From the NCBI RefSeq assembly GCF_009709575.1, contig NZ_WIXO01000001.1, forward strand, positions 4,218,001 to 4,282,000: DNA of 64,000 bases, read 5' to 3'. This document shows, piece after piece, positions 17,494 through 26,153 of this stretch (position 1 is its first letter; the number at the start of each line of letters is the position of its first letter). The DNA comes from Streptomyces taklimakanensis. GTDB lineage: Bacteria > Actinomycetota > Actinomycetes > Streptomycetales > Streptomycetaceae. A model generated the notes under the pieces. It was not told the origin of the DNA and ran no database searches. It saw only the letters and a program-made list of their open reading frames with translations. Both the position numbers and the translations under genes were made by a program.

Positions 17494-19002
17494 GTGACTG
17501 TCACTGAACTGGTGTCGTACGAGGACGCGCTGGCCTCCTACGACCCCGTCATGGGCCTGGAGGTCCATGTCGAGCTGGGCACCAGGACCAAGATGTTCTG
17601 CGGTTGCTCCACAGCGCTGGGCGCCGAGCCCAACACCCAGACCTGCCCGGTCTGCCTCGGCATGCCCGGTTCCCTGCCGGTGGTCAACGCGACCGCGGTG
17701 GAGTCCGCCGTCCGGATCGGCCTCGCGCTCAACTGCGAGATCGCCGAGTGGTGCCGATTCGCCCGGAAGAACTACTTCTATCCGGACATGCCGAAGAACT
17801 TCCAGATCTCCCAGTACGACGAGCCGATCGCCTTCGACGGCTACCTCGACGTGCAACTGGAGGACGGCGAGGTCTTCCGGGTGGGCATCGAGCGCGCCCA
17901 CATGGAGGAGGACACCGGCAAGTCCACCCACATCGGCGGCGCCACCGGCCGCATCCACGGCGCCTCGCACTCGCTGCTGGACTACAACCGGGCCGGCATC
18001 CCCCTCATCGAGATCGTCACCAAGCCGATCACCGGTGCCGGGGAGCGCGCCCCCGAGGTGGCCCGTGCCTACGTCGCCGAGCTGCGCGAACTCATCCGTG
18101 CCCTGGGAGTGTCCGAGGCCCGGATGGAGATGGGGCAGCTGCGCTGCGACGTCAACCTGTCGCTGCGCCCGAACGGCACCGAGACGTTCGGCACCCGCAG
18201 CGAGACCAAGAACGTCAACTCGCTGCGCAGCGTGGAGCGGGCCACCCGCTTCGAGATCCAGCGCCACGCCGCGCTGCTGGACGCGGGGGAGAAGGTCGTC
18301 CAGGAGACCCGCCACTTCCACGAGGACGACGGCACCACCACCTCCGGCCGCGTCAAGGAGGAGGCGGAGGACTACCGCTACTTCCCCGAGCCGGACCTGG
18401 TGCCCGTCGCGCCCGCCCGCGAGTGGGTGGAGAAGCTCCGGGCCGAGCTGCCCGAGCTGCCGCGGGTGCGCCGCAACCGGCTGCGCGAGGAGTGGGGCAT
18501 CTCCGAGCACGAGATGCAGTCCGTCCTCAACGCCGGCGCCATCGAACCGATCGTCGCCACCATCGACGCGGGCGCCCCGGCCGACCAGGCCCGCAAGTGG
18601 TGGATGGGCGAGCTGGCCCGTCGGGCCAACGAGCAGGGCACCGAGCTGTCCGCCCTGCCCATCGCCCCGGCCCAGGTGGCCCGGGTGTGCGCGCTGGTCG
18701 CCGAGGGATCCCTCAACGACAAGCTGGCCCGGCAGACCATCGAGGGCGTCCTCGCGGGCGAGGGCGACCCGGATGAGGTCGTGGAGAAGCGCGGCCTGAA
18801 GGTGGTCTCGGACACCGGCGCGCTGGGCAAGGCCGTGGACGAGGCGATCGCCGCCAACCCGGAGGTCGCCGAGAAGATCCGTGGCGGCAAGGTGGCCGCG
18901 GCGGGGGCCCTCGTCGGCGCCGTGATGAAGGCCACCCGCGGTCAGGCGGACGCCGCCCGCGCCCGCGAACTCATCCTGGAGAAGCTGGGCGTCCAGGGCT
19001 GA
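17494..19002 (+). CDS. gatB: Asp-tRNA(Asn)/Glu-tRNA(Gln) amidotransferase subunit GatB
   Basis: A 502-residue kinase-like subunit that activates the Glu (or Asp) side chain on tRNA with ATP and amidates it with ammonia from GatA. 'VMGLEVHVELGT' opens the catalytic cradle. Zinc-site cysteines are visible in 'MFCGCS' and 'TCPVCLGMPG'. 'RKNYFYPDMPKNFQISQYD' is the family signature. The helical and C-terminal YqeY-like tail domains ('EGSLNDKLARQTIEG', 'GQADAARARELI') complete it. GTG 17494 lies behind GAAAGG. A 23-bp perfect hairpin starts ten bases after the stop. Confidence 0.97.
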   Translation: MTVTELVSYEDALASYDPVMGLEVHVELGTRTKMFCGCSTALGAEPNTQTCPVCLGMPGSLPVVNATAVESAVRIGLALNCEIAEWCRFARKNYFYPDMPKNFQISQYDEPIAFDGYLDVQLEDGEVFRVGIERAHMEEDTGKSTHIGGATGRIHGASHSLLDYNRAGIPLIEIVTKPITGAGERAPEVARAYVAELRELIRALGVSEARMEMGQLRCDVNLSLRPNGTETFGTRSETKNVNSLRSVERATRFEIQRHAALLDAGEKVVQETRHFHEDDGTTTSGRVKEEAEDYRYFPEPDLVPVAPAREWVEKLRAELPELPRVRRNRLREEWGISEHEMQSVLNAGAIEPIVATIDAGAPADQARKWWMGELARRANEQGTELSALPIAPAQVARVCALVAEGSLNDKLARQTIEGVLAGEGDPDEVVEKRGLKVVSDTGALGKAVDEAIAANPEVAEKIRGGKVAAAGALVGAVMKATRGQADAARARELILEKLGVQG

Positions 19003-19011
19003 ACCCCTTCC

Positions 19012-19061
19012 GGTCCCCGTTCCGGCCTCCGCCGTTCCCGGCGGAGGCCGGAACGGGGACC
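19012..19061 (+). terminator. Very long perfect hairpin after gatB
   Basis: A 23-bp perfect inverted repeat (19012-19034 with 19039-19061) with loop TTCC and no U-run. It sits between gatB and a convergent minus-strand gene, so it may end transcription from both sides. Confidence 0.85.
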
Positions 19062-19114
19062 CGGCGGACCGGGGCCTGGCCGGGCGGCCGCCGGCGGGCG
19101 GCCGAGCCCTCGCC

Positions 19115-19318
19115 TCAGTCCCGCTCCGCCGCCGGGTCGGTCTCCTCGGCGGGGGCCGGACGCTGGGGCCTTATCAGGACCTGTCCCGAGGAGAGGTCGA
19201 TGGGCCCGCTTCCCGGATCGTGGTCGCCCTCCTCCACCCGGGTGTGCTCCAGCCGCCTGCGCTCGTCGTCGGTGTGGCGCCGGCCGGGACTGAACAACTC
19301 CTCGACCAGGTTGAACAT
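19115..19318 (-). CDS. Small protein, DUF6191-like
   Basis: A 67-residue protein read from ATG 19318, overlapping by one base the stop of the upstream glucose-dehydrogenase-like gene (TGATG). It has the look of a short Streptomyces family I associate with DUF6191: 'MFNLVEELFSPGRRHTDDE', then 'LEHTRVEEGDHDPG' and 'GPIDLSSGQVLIRP'. It is acidic and Arg-rich, with no membrane helix. The function is unknown. The assignment rests on memory of the family and needs a profile search. Confidence 0.6.
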   Translation of the reverse strand: MFNLVEELFSPGRRHTDDERRRLEHTRVEEGDHDPGSGPIDLSSGQVLIRPQRPAPAEETDPAAERD

Positions 19319-20490
19319 CAGCGGACCTCCAGCTTCAGGATGCGGTCGTCGCCCTCCTCGGGCGTACCGCGAGAGTCGGTCTCGTTGGTCACCAGCCACA
19401 GCCCGTCGCCGCCGTCGGAGACGACCGTCCGCAACCGCCCGTACTCACCTTCCAGGAACGCCTGCGGATCCGCCACTGTTTCCTCGCCCTTCAGGGGGAT
19501 CCGCCACAGCCGCTCGCCGCGCAGGCCCGCCATCCACACCGACCCCTCGGCCACGGCGATGCCGCTCGGGGACGCCTCGGCCGGCTTCCACTGGGCCACG
19601 GGGTCGACGAACCCCTCCTCGCCGGCCTCGCCCTCCACCTCGGGCCAGCCGTAGTTGCCGCCGGGGCGGATCAGGTTGAGTTCGTCCCAGGTGTCCTGGC
19701 CGAATTCCGAGGCCCACAGCCGCTTCTCCGCGTCCCAGGCCAGCCCCTGGACGTTGCGGTGCCCCCAGGAGTAGACGACGGAGTCCGCCTCGGGGTTGCC
19801 GTGGTCCGGCGGCTCGCCCTCCGGGGTCATGCGCAGGATCTTGCCGCCGAGGGAGTCCCTGTCCTGGGCGAGGCTCTCGTCGCCGGTGTCCCCGGTGCCG
19901 GCGTAGAGCATCCGGTCGGGGCCGAAGGCGATCCGGCCGCCGTTGTGGATCACCCCCTTGGGGATGCCCCTCAGGACGGTGCTGGGCGCGCCGAGCCGAT
20001 CGCCCGGCTCCTCGTCCTCGTCGTGGAGCATGCGCACGATCCGGTTGTCGGAGGCGCTGGTGAAGTACGCGTAGACGTGGTGGTCCTCGGCGAAGTCGGG
20101 CGAGACGGCGATGCCCAGCAGGCCGCCCTCGCCACCCGGGTCCACCCCGGGCACCGTGCCCAGTTCGGTCACCTCCCCGCTGTCGACGTCGACCCGGGAG
20201 ATCGTTGCCTCGTCCCGGGAGGAGACCAGCAGGTCGCCGTCGGGCAGGGGCGCCAGTCCCCAGGGCGACTCCAGGTCCGTCGCGACGGTGTCCACCACCT
20301 TCGCCGAGCCCTCGGCCGGCGCGGCCGAGGCGCCGGGGGAGGGGGAGGAGGCGGCGGAGGACCGGTCGGTGGTGGCGCTCGGGGAACCGGCGGGATCGGA
20401 ATCGCCGCCGGAACAACCCGCCGCGAGCAGGGCGAGACCGGCCAGGGAGGCGACGGCCGCCCGAGGACGATGGGAACGGCTTCGCAGCAT
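19318..20490 (-). CDS. PQQ-dependent sugar dehydrogenase-like lipoprotein
   Basis: A 390-residue protein with a lipoprotein signal ('LAGLALLAAGCSGG', lipobox LAAGC at about residues 26-30). A Ser/Pro/Ala-rich linker follows, then a six-bladed beta-propeller of the glucose/sorbosone dehydrogenase family. Signatures are 'LESPWGLAPLPDGDLLVSSRD', 'GLLGIAVSPDF', 'HNGGRIAFGPD', 'VYSWGHRNVQGLAWD', 'LWASEFGQDTWDELNLIRPGGNYGWP' and 'LWRIPL'. It should be anchored on the outer face of the membrane and oxidise a sugar if PQQ is available. Many actinobacterial members may use another cofactor or lack activity. ATG 20490 lies behind GAAAGG. It heads a two-gene unit with the small protein. Confidence 0.87.
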   Translation of the reverse strand: MLRSRSHRPRAAVASLAGLALLAAGCSGGDSDPAGSPSATTDRSSAASSPSPGASAAPAEGSAKVVDTVATDLESPWGLAPLPDGDLLVSSRDEATISRVDVDSGEVTELGTVPGVDPGGEGGLLGIAVSPDFAEDHHVYAYFTSASDNRIVRMLHDEDEEPGDRLGAPSTVLRGIPKGVIHNGGRIAFGPDRMLYAGTGDTGDESLAQDRDSLGGKILRMTPEGEPPDHGNPEADSVVYSWGHRNVQGLAWDAEKRLWASEFGQDTWDELNLIRPGGNYGWPEVEGEAGEEGFVDPVAQWKPAEASPSGIAVAEGSVWMAGLRGERLWRIPLKGEETVADPQAFLEGEYGRLRTVVSDGGDGLWLVTNETDSRGTPEEGDDRILKLEVR

Positions 20491-20614
20491 CGACGTGCCT
20501 TTCGAAGACTCTTGGGGCTCTCGGTCACGGTGGCGTCCGCGGCGCCGGTGCCGCGGCGGTCCCGTACCCGACCGTACGCCGAACACGTCGAAAGCGGCCT
20601 CGAATGTTCCCGGT

Positions 20615-21613
20615 TCAGTCCCACGAACCCCGGGCCGGGGGCAGCGAGGCGATCTCCGCCAGGTCGTCCGCGGTGAGCTCCAGCTGCGCCGCCGCCGCGT
20701 TCTGTGCCGCCCAACGTTCCTTCTTGGTGCCCGGAACCGGTACCACGTGCCGTCCCTGTGCCAGCAGCCAGGCCAGGGCGACCTGGGCCGGGGTGGCGTC
20801 GCCGTGCCGCCGGGCGACGCGCCGCAGCCCGGCGACGATCGGTTGGTTGGCGGCCATCATCTCGGCGGTGAACCGGGGGTGGCGGGCCCGTACGTCGTCG
20901 GGCTCGAAGCCGCCTCCCGGGGTGAGGGTGCCGGTCAGGAAACCGTTGCCCAGCGGCATCGCGGCCAGGAAGCCGATCCCGCGCGCCTCGCACCACGGCA
21001 GCAGCGAGGTGAGGGCCTCCGGGGACCAGACCGACAGCTCGGCCTGGACACAACCGACCGGGAAGACCTGTTGTACCCGTTCGAGTTGCCGGATCGTTTC
21101 GTCGTACAGGGACGTGCCGGTGCCTCTCCGCCGTGCCCGTGCGCCGACCGCGCACAGTCCCAGCGCGCGCACCTTGCCGGCCGCCACCAGCTCGGCCATC
21201 GCGCCCCAGGTCTCCTCGACGGGCACCTCCGGGTCGGCGCGGTGGAGTTGGTAGAGGTCGATCACGTCGGTCTGCAGCCTGCGCAGCGAGGCGTCGCAGG
21301 CCCGTTTGACATAGCCGGGGCGTCCGTTGGCCACGATGTGCTGTTCCCCGACCAACAGTCCGCACTTGGTGGAGACGAAGGCGTCCGCGCGGCGTCGCCG
21401 GAGCACCCGGCCCAGCAGCAGCTCGTTGGTGAACGGGCCGTACATGTCGGCGGTGTCCAGGAGCGTCACGCCCCGGTCGAGCGCGGTGTGCACCGTGCGC
21501 AGCGAGGACTCGCCATCCTGCTCGGACGTGGTGTAGGCCCAGCTCATGGGCATGCAGCCGAGCCCGATGGCGCCCACCTCCAGCGCCGTCGCACCGATCC
21601 TCCTGCGCTCCAC
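20615..21613 (-). CDS. Aldo/keto reductase
   Basis: A 332-residue TIM-barrel NADPH-dependent reductase. The catalytic Asp-Tyr-Lys-His set is visible: Asp and Tyr in 'LLDTADMYGPFTNE', Lys in 'AFVSTKCG', His in 'LYQLHRAD'. The C-terminal cofactor segment 'VVPVPGTKKERWAAQNAAA' is typical. It starts at GTG 21613 after an AGGGAG site. It is divergent from the 2-hydroxyacid dehydrogenase gene at 21710 with a 96-base gap that must hold both promoters. The substrate is unknown. Confidence 0.9.
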   Translation of the reverse strand: MERRRIGATALEVGAIGLGCMPMSWAYTTSEQDGESSLRTVHTALDRGVTLLDTADMYGPFTNELLLGRVLRRRRADAFVSTKCGLLVGEQHIVANGRPGYVKRACDASLRRLQTDVIDLYQLHRADPEVPVEETWGAMAELVAAGKVRALGLCAVGARARRRGTGTSLYDETIRQLERVQQVFPVGCVQAELSVWSPEALTSLLPWCEARGIGFLAAMPLGNGFLTGTLTPGGGFEPDDVRARHPRFTAEMMAANQPIVAGLRRVARRHGDATPAQVALAWLLAQGRHVVPVPGTKKERWAAQNAAAAQLELTADDLAEIASLPPARGSWD

Positions 21614-21709
21614 CTGGACGTGCTCCCTCCCTCGCCCCCCACCGGGCGCCGTTCCAACCTAACGGGTGGCCCGGCGGGGCCCCGCACAGCCTCCGGGTAG
21701 CCTCTGGCC

Positions 21710-22648
21710 ATGGAACGCACGGACGTCTGGCTGCCCATCCGGCCCGAGGAGATCGACGGTCTGCCCGCACCGTTCAGGTACGTCCACTGGGACGGGGCGG
21801 AGGAGTTCCCGGCGGACCCGACGCGCTGCGCCTTCTACGTCGTCCCCTACCTGAAGGGTCAGGCGGTCGCCGTACGGCCGCTCGCGCACATGTCGAACGT
21901 ACGGGTGGTGCAGACGCTCACCGCGGGCGTCGACCACGTGGAGCCCGCCGTACCGAAGCTGCCCCCGGGCACCCTGTTGTGCAACGCCCGCGGCGTCCAC
22001 GACGCCTCCACCGCCGAACTCGCCCTCACCCTGGCGCTCGCCTCCCTGCGCGGCGTGCCGGAGTTCGTGCGGGCCCAGGACGCCGGACGCTGGGAACCGG
22101 GCTTCCGCCCGGCCCTGGCCGACCGGACGGCGCTGATCGTCGGCCACGGCGCGATCGGCGCCGCCATCGAGGAACGGCTCCTGCCCTTCGAACCGGAGGC
22201 GGTCCACCGTGTCGCCCGCACCGCCCGCGACACGCCGCGCGGCCCGGTGCACACCCTGGCCGACCTGCCCGGACTGCTGCCCGAGGCGGACGTCGTCTTC
22301 GTCGTCACGCCGCTGACCGAAGCCACCCGCCGGCTGGTGGACGCGGACTTCCTGGCCCGGATGAAGGACGGGGCACTGCTGGTGAACGTCTCCCGCGGGG
22401 CCGTCGTGGACACCGCGGCGCTCCTGGCGGAACTGGAGTCCGGACGGCTGCGGGCGGCCCTGGACGTCACCGATCCCGAACCGCTGCCCGAGGGGCATCC
22501 GCTGTGGAGCGCGCCGGGTGTCCTGATCACGCCTCACGTCGGTGGTCCCACCACGGCGTTCCTACCGCGGGCCAAGCGGCTGATCCGCTCCCAGCTGAGG
22601 CTCTTCGCGGCGGGGAGGCCCCCGGAGAACGTCGTCGCCACGGCGTAG
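21710..22648 (+). CDS. D-isomer-specific 2-hydroxyacid dehydrogenase
   Basis: A 312-residue enzyme of the D-2-hydroxyacid dehydrogenase family. The NAD-binding glycine motif is 'IVGHGAIGAAIE', the substrate-binding segment is 'NVSRGAVVDTAALLAEL' (catalytic Arg), the acidic partner is in 'ALDVTDPEPLPEGHPLW', and the catalytic His is in 'ITPHVGG'. A shortened N-terminal lobe ('VQTLTAGVDHVEP') is complete. The substrate is probably a glyoxylate-, pyruvate- or phosphonate-type acid, but this cannot be resolved. It is not the serA of the window, which lies at 29976. It is followed by a 338-base non-coding stretch with two BldD-like sites. Confidence 0.88.
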   Translation: MERTDVWLPIRPEEIDGLPAPFRYVHWDGAEEFPADPTRCAFYVVPYLKGQAVAVRPLAHMSNVRVVQTLTAGVDHVEPAVPKLPPGTLLCNARGVHDASTAELALTLALASLRGVPEFVRAQDAGRWEPGFRPALADRTALIVGHGAIGAAIEERLLPFEPEAVHRVARTARDTPRGPVHTLADLPGLLPEADVVFVVTPLTEATRRLVDADFLARMKDGALLVNVSRGAVVDTAALLAELESGRLRAALDVTDPEPLPEGHPLWSAPGVLITPHVGGPTTAFLPRAKRLIRSQLRLFAAGRPPENVVATA

Positions 22649-22784
22649 CGCCCCTTCGACGGGGGGAGGAGTGCGCCGGAGCGGTGGTGGAACGGAAGCG
22701 GTAGGCGCGACGAGCCGACCGCACCACCCGCTGTACGCTCCGGATACGGGCGGCTGCGCATTGTATCTGCAATTTTCATCTCAG

Positions 22785-22818
22785 TCACGCTGTGTAGGTG
22801 ACCTATGTCCCTGAGTGA
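22785..22818 (+). promoter_or_regulatory. Two BldD-like boxes upstream of the c-di-GMP gene
   Basis: The 338-base gap 22649-22986 has an AT-rich centre (about 22760-22840). Two matches to the published BldD consensus (TNACNCWGNGTNA) lie there: TCACGCTGTGTAG at 22785-22797 (one mismatch, last base) and TGTCCCTGAGTGA at 22806-22818 (one mismatch, third base). Their starts are 21 bases apart, two helical turns. A third AT-rich element (TTTTCTGGTGTATCG, from 22819) may be part of the promoter. The consensus is from published work recalled from memory; binding is inference. Confidence 0.55.
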
Positions 22819-22986
22819 CTTTTCTGGTGTATCGTCCGCTCGGGGGCGTACCAGACCACGAGGGGGGACGGGCGACATGCACGGCCACCGGACGAATCAC
22901 CGGACACACCACCGACGTCGGACGGACCACGGAGCCGCGGGACTCCGCGCGCAGGGGCGGCGCCGATCGTGCCGGAGGGCCGCGCG

Positions 22987-25923
22987 ATGATCCTCCGGGA
23001 GACGGATTTCCCGCGGTTCCCCAGGGCGCCCCGCGCGGCGCGGCGGCGCGACGAGACGGGGTCGAAGGGCCCGAGGACACTTCCCAGGCTCACCCTCGCC
23101 GCGCTCTGCGGGGCCTACGCGGTGGGGGCGGCGCTCGGCTGGGGCTCGGAGACGGTGGCCCTCTTCATGGGCGACTTCGGACTGAGCATCGCGGCCTTCG
23201 TGGCCGCGGCGTCCTGCTTCCACTACGCCCGCACCCACCCCGGCACCCCGTTCCGTCCCGCCTGGGCGCTCTTCGCCGTCTCCTCGGCGATGGCCGGGTC
23301 GGGGAACGCGGTGTGGGGGTGGTACGAGGTCGTGCTCGGCCGTCCCGTGCCCAGCCCCTCGCTCGCCGACTTCTGCTTCCTGCTCTTCGCGCCCCCCGCG
23401 ATCGTCGGACTGCTCGTGCTCGCCAAGCGGCCGGTCAGTCGGGCGGGCTGGGTCTGCCTGGCCCTCGACGCCTGGCTGATCGGCGGCTCGCTGCTGACCC
23501 TCTCCTGGAGCCTGGCGCTCGACCACCCCTCGTACTGGCAGGGCGAGTCGGTGTCCCGGGTGGCGCTCTCCCTGGCCTACCCACTGATGGACATCGTCCT
23601 GATCAGCATGGTCCTCGTCCTGCACTTCCGGCGCTCGTCCGCCCACCGCTCCGCCGTCAACACCGTCATCGGCGCCCTCACCCTGACGGTGTTGTGCGAC
23701 GCCCTGTTCTCCTCGCCCCTGTTGCGGGAGCACTACTCGTCGGGCCAGCTGCTCGACGCGGGCTGGTTCGCCGGATCCCTGTTGTTGGCGTACGCGCCCT
23801 GGGTCGGCGCCGGCGAGGGAGGGGCCCGGCGCCCCTCCGCCCGGCAGCCCGTCCCGGCGAACGGTGCCATGACCGGGTCGCTGACCGCTCTCACGCCGTA
23901 CCTGGCGGCCGCCGTGTGCACCCTGGGGATCCTCTACAACGTCCGCGACGGTGGGAGCATCGACCGGGTGGTGCTGTTGACCGGGTGCACCGTCGTGCTG
24001 GCCCTGGTGGTGCGCCAGGGGATCATGCTGGTGGACAACATCCACCTCACCCAGGAACTGGCCCAGAAGGAGAACCACTTCCGTTCCCTGGTACAGGGCT
24101 CCAGCGACGTCATCATGATCGCCTCCCCGGCCGGGATGCTGCGCTACGTCTCACCGGCCGCCGCGGGCGTCTACGGACGGGAACCGGACAGACTGGTCGG
24201 TTCCGAACTCGCCTCCCTGATCCATCCCGAGGACCTCGGTCGGGTCCTGCACGAGGTGCGCCGCTTCCTGGCCGCCCGACCCGACGAGGAGCCCTCCACC
24301 CGCATCGAGTGCCGCATCCGACACGCCTCGGGCCGATGGCTCAACGTCGAGTCCACCGTCAACCGCTACCAGAGCGGACTGATCTTCAACAGCCGCGACG
24401 TCACCGAGCGGGTGCGGCTCCAGGCCCAACTCCAGCACAACGCCTCCCACGATCCGTTGACCGACCTGCCCAACCGCGCCTTGTTCACCGATCGGGTCCG
24501 GCAGGCGCTGGGCGGACGGCGGCGGGGCGACACCGCGGCGGGCCACACGGCGGTGCTCTACATCGACCTCGACGGCTTCAAGGCCGTCAACGACACCATC
24601 GGCCATCAGGCGGGCGACGAACTCCTGGTCCAGGCGGCCCGCCGGCTCCAGGAGTCCGTACGGTCGGGGGACACCGCGGCCCGGCTGGGAGGCGACGAGT
24701 TCGCCGCGCTCATCGTGGGCGACGATCGGTGCGACCGGGCCGAGCGCGAGTACCGCGTACTGGAGATCGCCGAGCGGCTGCGCGCGGCCCTCTCCCGGCC
24801 GTACCGCGTCGAGGGGGGCGAGGTGCGGGTCGCCGCGTCCATCGGGGTGGCCTTCGCCGAGCCCGGGGTGACCCCGGCCGTCCTGATGCGCCACGCCGAC
24901 CTGGCCATGTACCGCGCCAAGCAGGCCGGCAAGAACCGGGTCGAGCTGTACGCGCCCCGGCAGCAGGCCGAGGCGGTCCGCCGCGCCGAGTTGACCACCG
25001 ACCGGCTGCGCGGCGCGCCGGTCGAGGGAGAGTTCGCCCTGCTCCACCAGCCCGTGGTCGAACTCTCCAGCGGCCGGATCACCTCGGTCGCCGCCCAGGC
25101 CCGTAGACACCCCGTCCCCGGTGTACTCCTCCCCTCCGGCGATCCCGAGCAGGTTCCCGCGGTCGAGCCCTCCGGCGGGGACGAGCCCGGCGGGACGGGG
25201 CAGCAGCGACTGTTGGCCAGGGCCATCGAACAGGCCGCCGAACGCCACCGTGCGGGCTTCTCCGTGCCGGTGTCCGTACGGCTTGACGCGCGTCGTCTCA
25301 CGGGCCGCTCCACGACTCCGGCCGCCGTCGAGTCCCTGCTGTCCCGGCACGGACTGCCGCCCGAGGCCCTCGTCGTGGAGGTGGCGGGCTGTGACGCCCA
25401 GGTCTCCCTCGACGAGTTGGAGCTGTGGGTCACGGCGCTGCGCAGGATGGGCGTGGGGATCGCGCTGGCCGGCTTCGGCGGCGCCCAGGCCGGTCTCGTC
25501 GTGCTCGGCAGGCTCCCCGCCGATGTGCTCAGACTGGACCGCTCCCTGGTCGACGGGGTGCTGGAGTCACCCAAGGTGCGCAAAATCACGTCCGGACTGC
25601 TCCGGATCGCCGGCGACCTCGGCATGGCCTCCGTGGCGGAGGGGGTGGAACGTCCCGAACAGGCGGCCGTCCTGCGCGCGATGGGGTGCACTCACGCGCA
25701 GGGGCCGGTCTTCTGCAAACCCCTGGAAGAGCACAGGCTGCGCCGCGCCATGGCCCGCGGGCGCTACCCCGTCCCCTACGGCGAGCAGCGCGCCACGGTC
25801 GGTGGCCGTTCGGTCGTGGTCGCGGGCTCGCTGCCCCTGCGCGGGAGCGGAGCGGCCGGGACGGAGCCGTTGCCGCACCCCCCGGTACGCCCAAATACTG
25901 AGACGTCCGTCCCACCCACTTGA
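22987..25923 (+). CDS. Membrane PAS-GGDEF protein with degenerate EAL domain (CdgF-like)
   Basis: A 978-residue composite protein from ATG 22987, behind GGAGGG; GTG 22969 is an alternative. Residues about 35-340 hold roughly ten hydrophobic helices. A PAS domain follows (about 360-475, 'NHFRSLVQGSSDVIMIA'), then a GGDEF domain with an intact motif (Gly568-Phe572). The C-terminal region (about 680-935) is EAL-shaped but has lost its catalytic residues: the EAL triplet reads A-A-Q (702-704), the metal-binding Asp-Asp pair reads Ala828-Gly829 in 'LAGFGGAQAG', and the usual Asn and Lys are replaced by Arg. It should make c-di-GMP but not degrade it; the EAL remnant may bind the nucleotide or protein partners. 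By position it resembles the Streptomyces protein called CdgF (recalled, unverified). Confidence 0.85.
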   Translation: MILRETDFPRFPRAPRAARRRDETGSKGPRTLPRLTLAALCGAYAVGAALGWGSETVALFMGDFGLSIAAFVAAASCFHYARTHPGTPFRPAWALFAVSSAMAGSGNAVWGWYEVVLGRPVPSPSLADFCFLLFAPPAIVGLLVLAKRPVSRAGWVCLALDAWLIGGSLLTLSWSLALDHPSYWQGESVSRVALSLAYPLMDIVLISMVLVLHFRRSSAHRSAVNTVIGALTLTVLCDALFSSPLLREHYSSGQLLDAGWFAGSLLLAYAPWVGAGEGGARRPSARQPVPANGAMTGSLTALTPYLAAAVCTLGILYNVRDGGSIDRVVLLTGCTVVLALVVRQGIMLVDNIHLTQELAQKENHFRSLVQGSSDVIMIASPAGMLRYVSPAAAGVYGREPDRLVGSELASLIHPEDLGRVLHEVRRFLAARPDEEPSTRIECRIRHASGRWLNVESTVNRYQSGLIFNSRDVTERVRLQAQLQHNASHDPLTDLPNRALFTDRVRQALGGRRRGDTAAGHTAVLYIDLDGFKAVNDTIGHQAGDELLVQAARRLQESVRSGDTAARLGGDEFAALIVGDDRCDRAEREYRVLEIAERLRAALSRPYRVEGGEVRVAASIGVAFAEPGVTPAVLMRHADLAMYRAKQAGKNRVELYAPRQQAEAVRRAELTTDRLRGAPVEGEFALLHQPVVELSSGRITSVAAQARRHPVPGVLLPSGDPEQVPAVEPSGGDEPGGTGQQRLLARAIEQAAERHRAGFSVPVSVRLDARRLTGRSTTPAAVESLLSRHGLPPEALVVEVAGCDAQVSLDELELWVTALRRMGVGIALAGFGGAQAGLVVLGRLPADVLRLDRSLVDGVLESPKVRKITSGLLRIAGDLGMASVAEGVERPEQAAVLRAMGCTHAQGPVFCKPLEEHRLRRAMARGRYPVPYGEQRATVGGRSVVVAGSLPLRGSGAAGTEPLPHPPVRPNTETSVPPT

Positions 25924-25956
25924 CACCTCGCAGGCGACGGGAGGATTGTCAGTGCC

Positions 25957-25998
25957 ATGCGCACCCGAATTCTCGTACTTGGACAGCGCGTCGACTGA
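25957..25998 (+). CDS. ilvB attenuator leader peptide
   Basis: A 13-codon open frame (MRTRILVLGQRVD) with Ile-Leu-Val-Leu in a row plus a further Val, starting at ATG 25957 after a GGGAGG site and stopping at TGA 25996-25998. It ends 38 bases before an intrinsic terminator and 155 bases before ilvB. This is the classical arrangement for attenuation: ribosome stalling at Ile/Leu/Val codons when those charged tRNAs are scarce favours an antiterminator. Leader-peptide control of ilvB has been predicted in other actinobacteria. Confidence 0.85.
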   Translation: MRTRILVLGQRVD

Positions 25999-26036
25999 CC
26001 TCGGGCTCGCCCGCCCCTGGACGACAGCGACGCGCT

Positions 26037-26070
26037 CCCCTCGCTTGCCTGACGGCACGAGGGGTTTTTT
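26037..26070 (+). terminator. Attenuator terminator of the ilvBNC operon
   Basis: Stem CCCCTCG (26037-26043) with CGAGGGG (26058-26064), followed by six T (26065-26070). It is one of the few terminators here with a true U-run, as needed for a regulated stop. It acts with the leader peptide at 25957. Confidence 0.88.
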
Positions 26071-26153
26071 GTTGCACCGGCACTCCAGCGCGCAACCCAG
26101 CCACAGCCACCCTCAACGAGCGTCAACCCTCACTCTCCGAGAAGAGACAAGCG

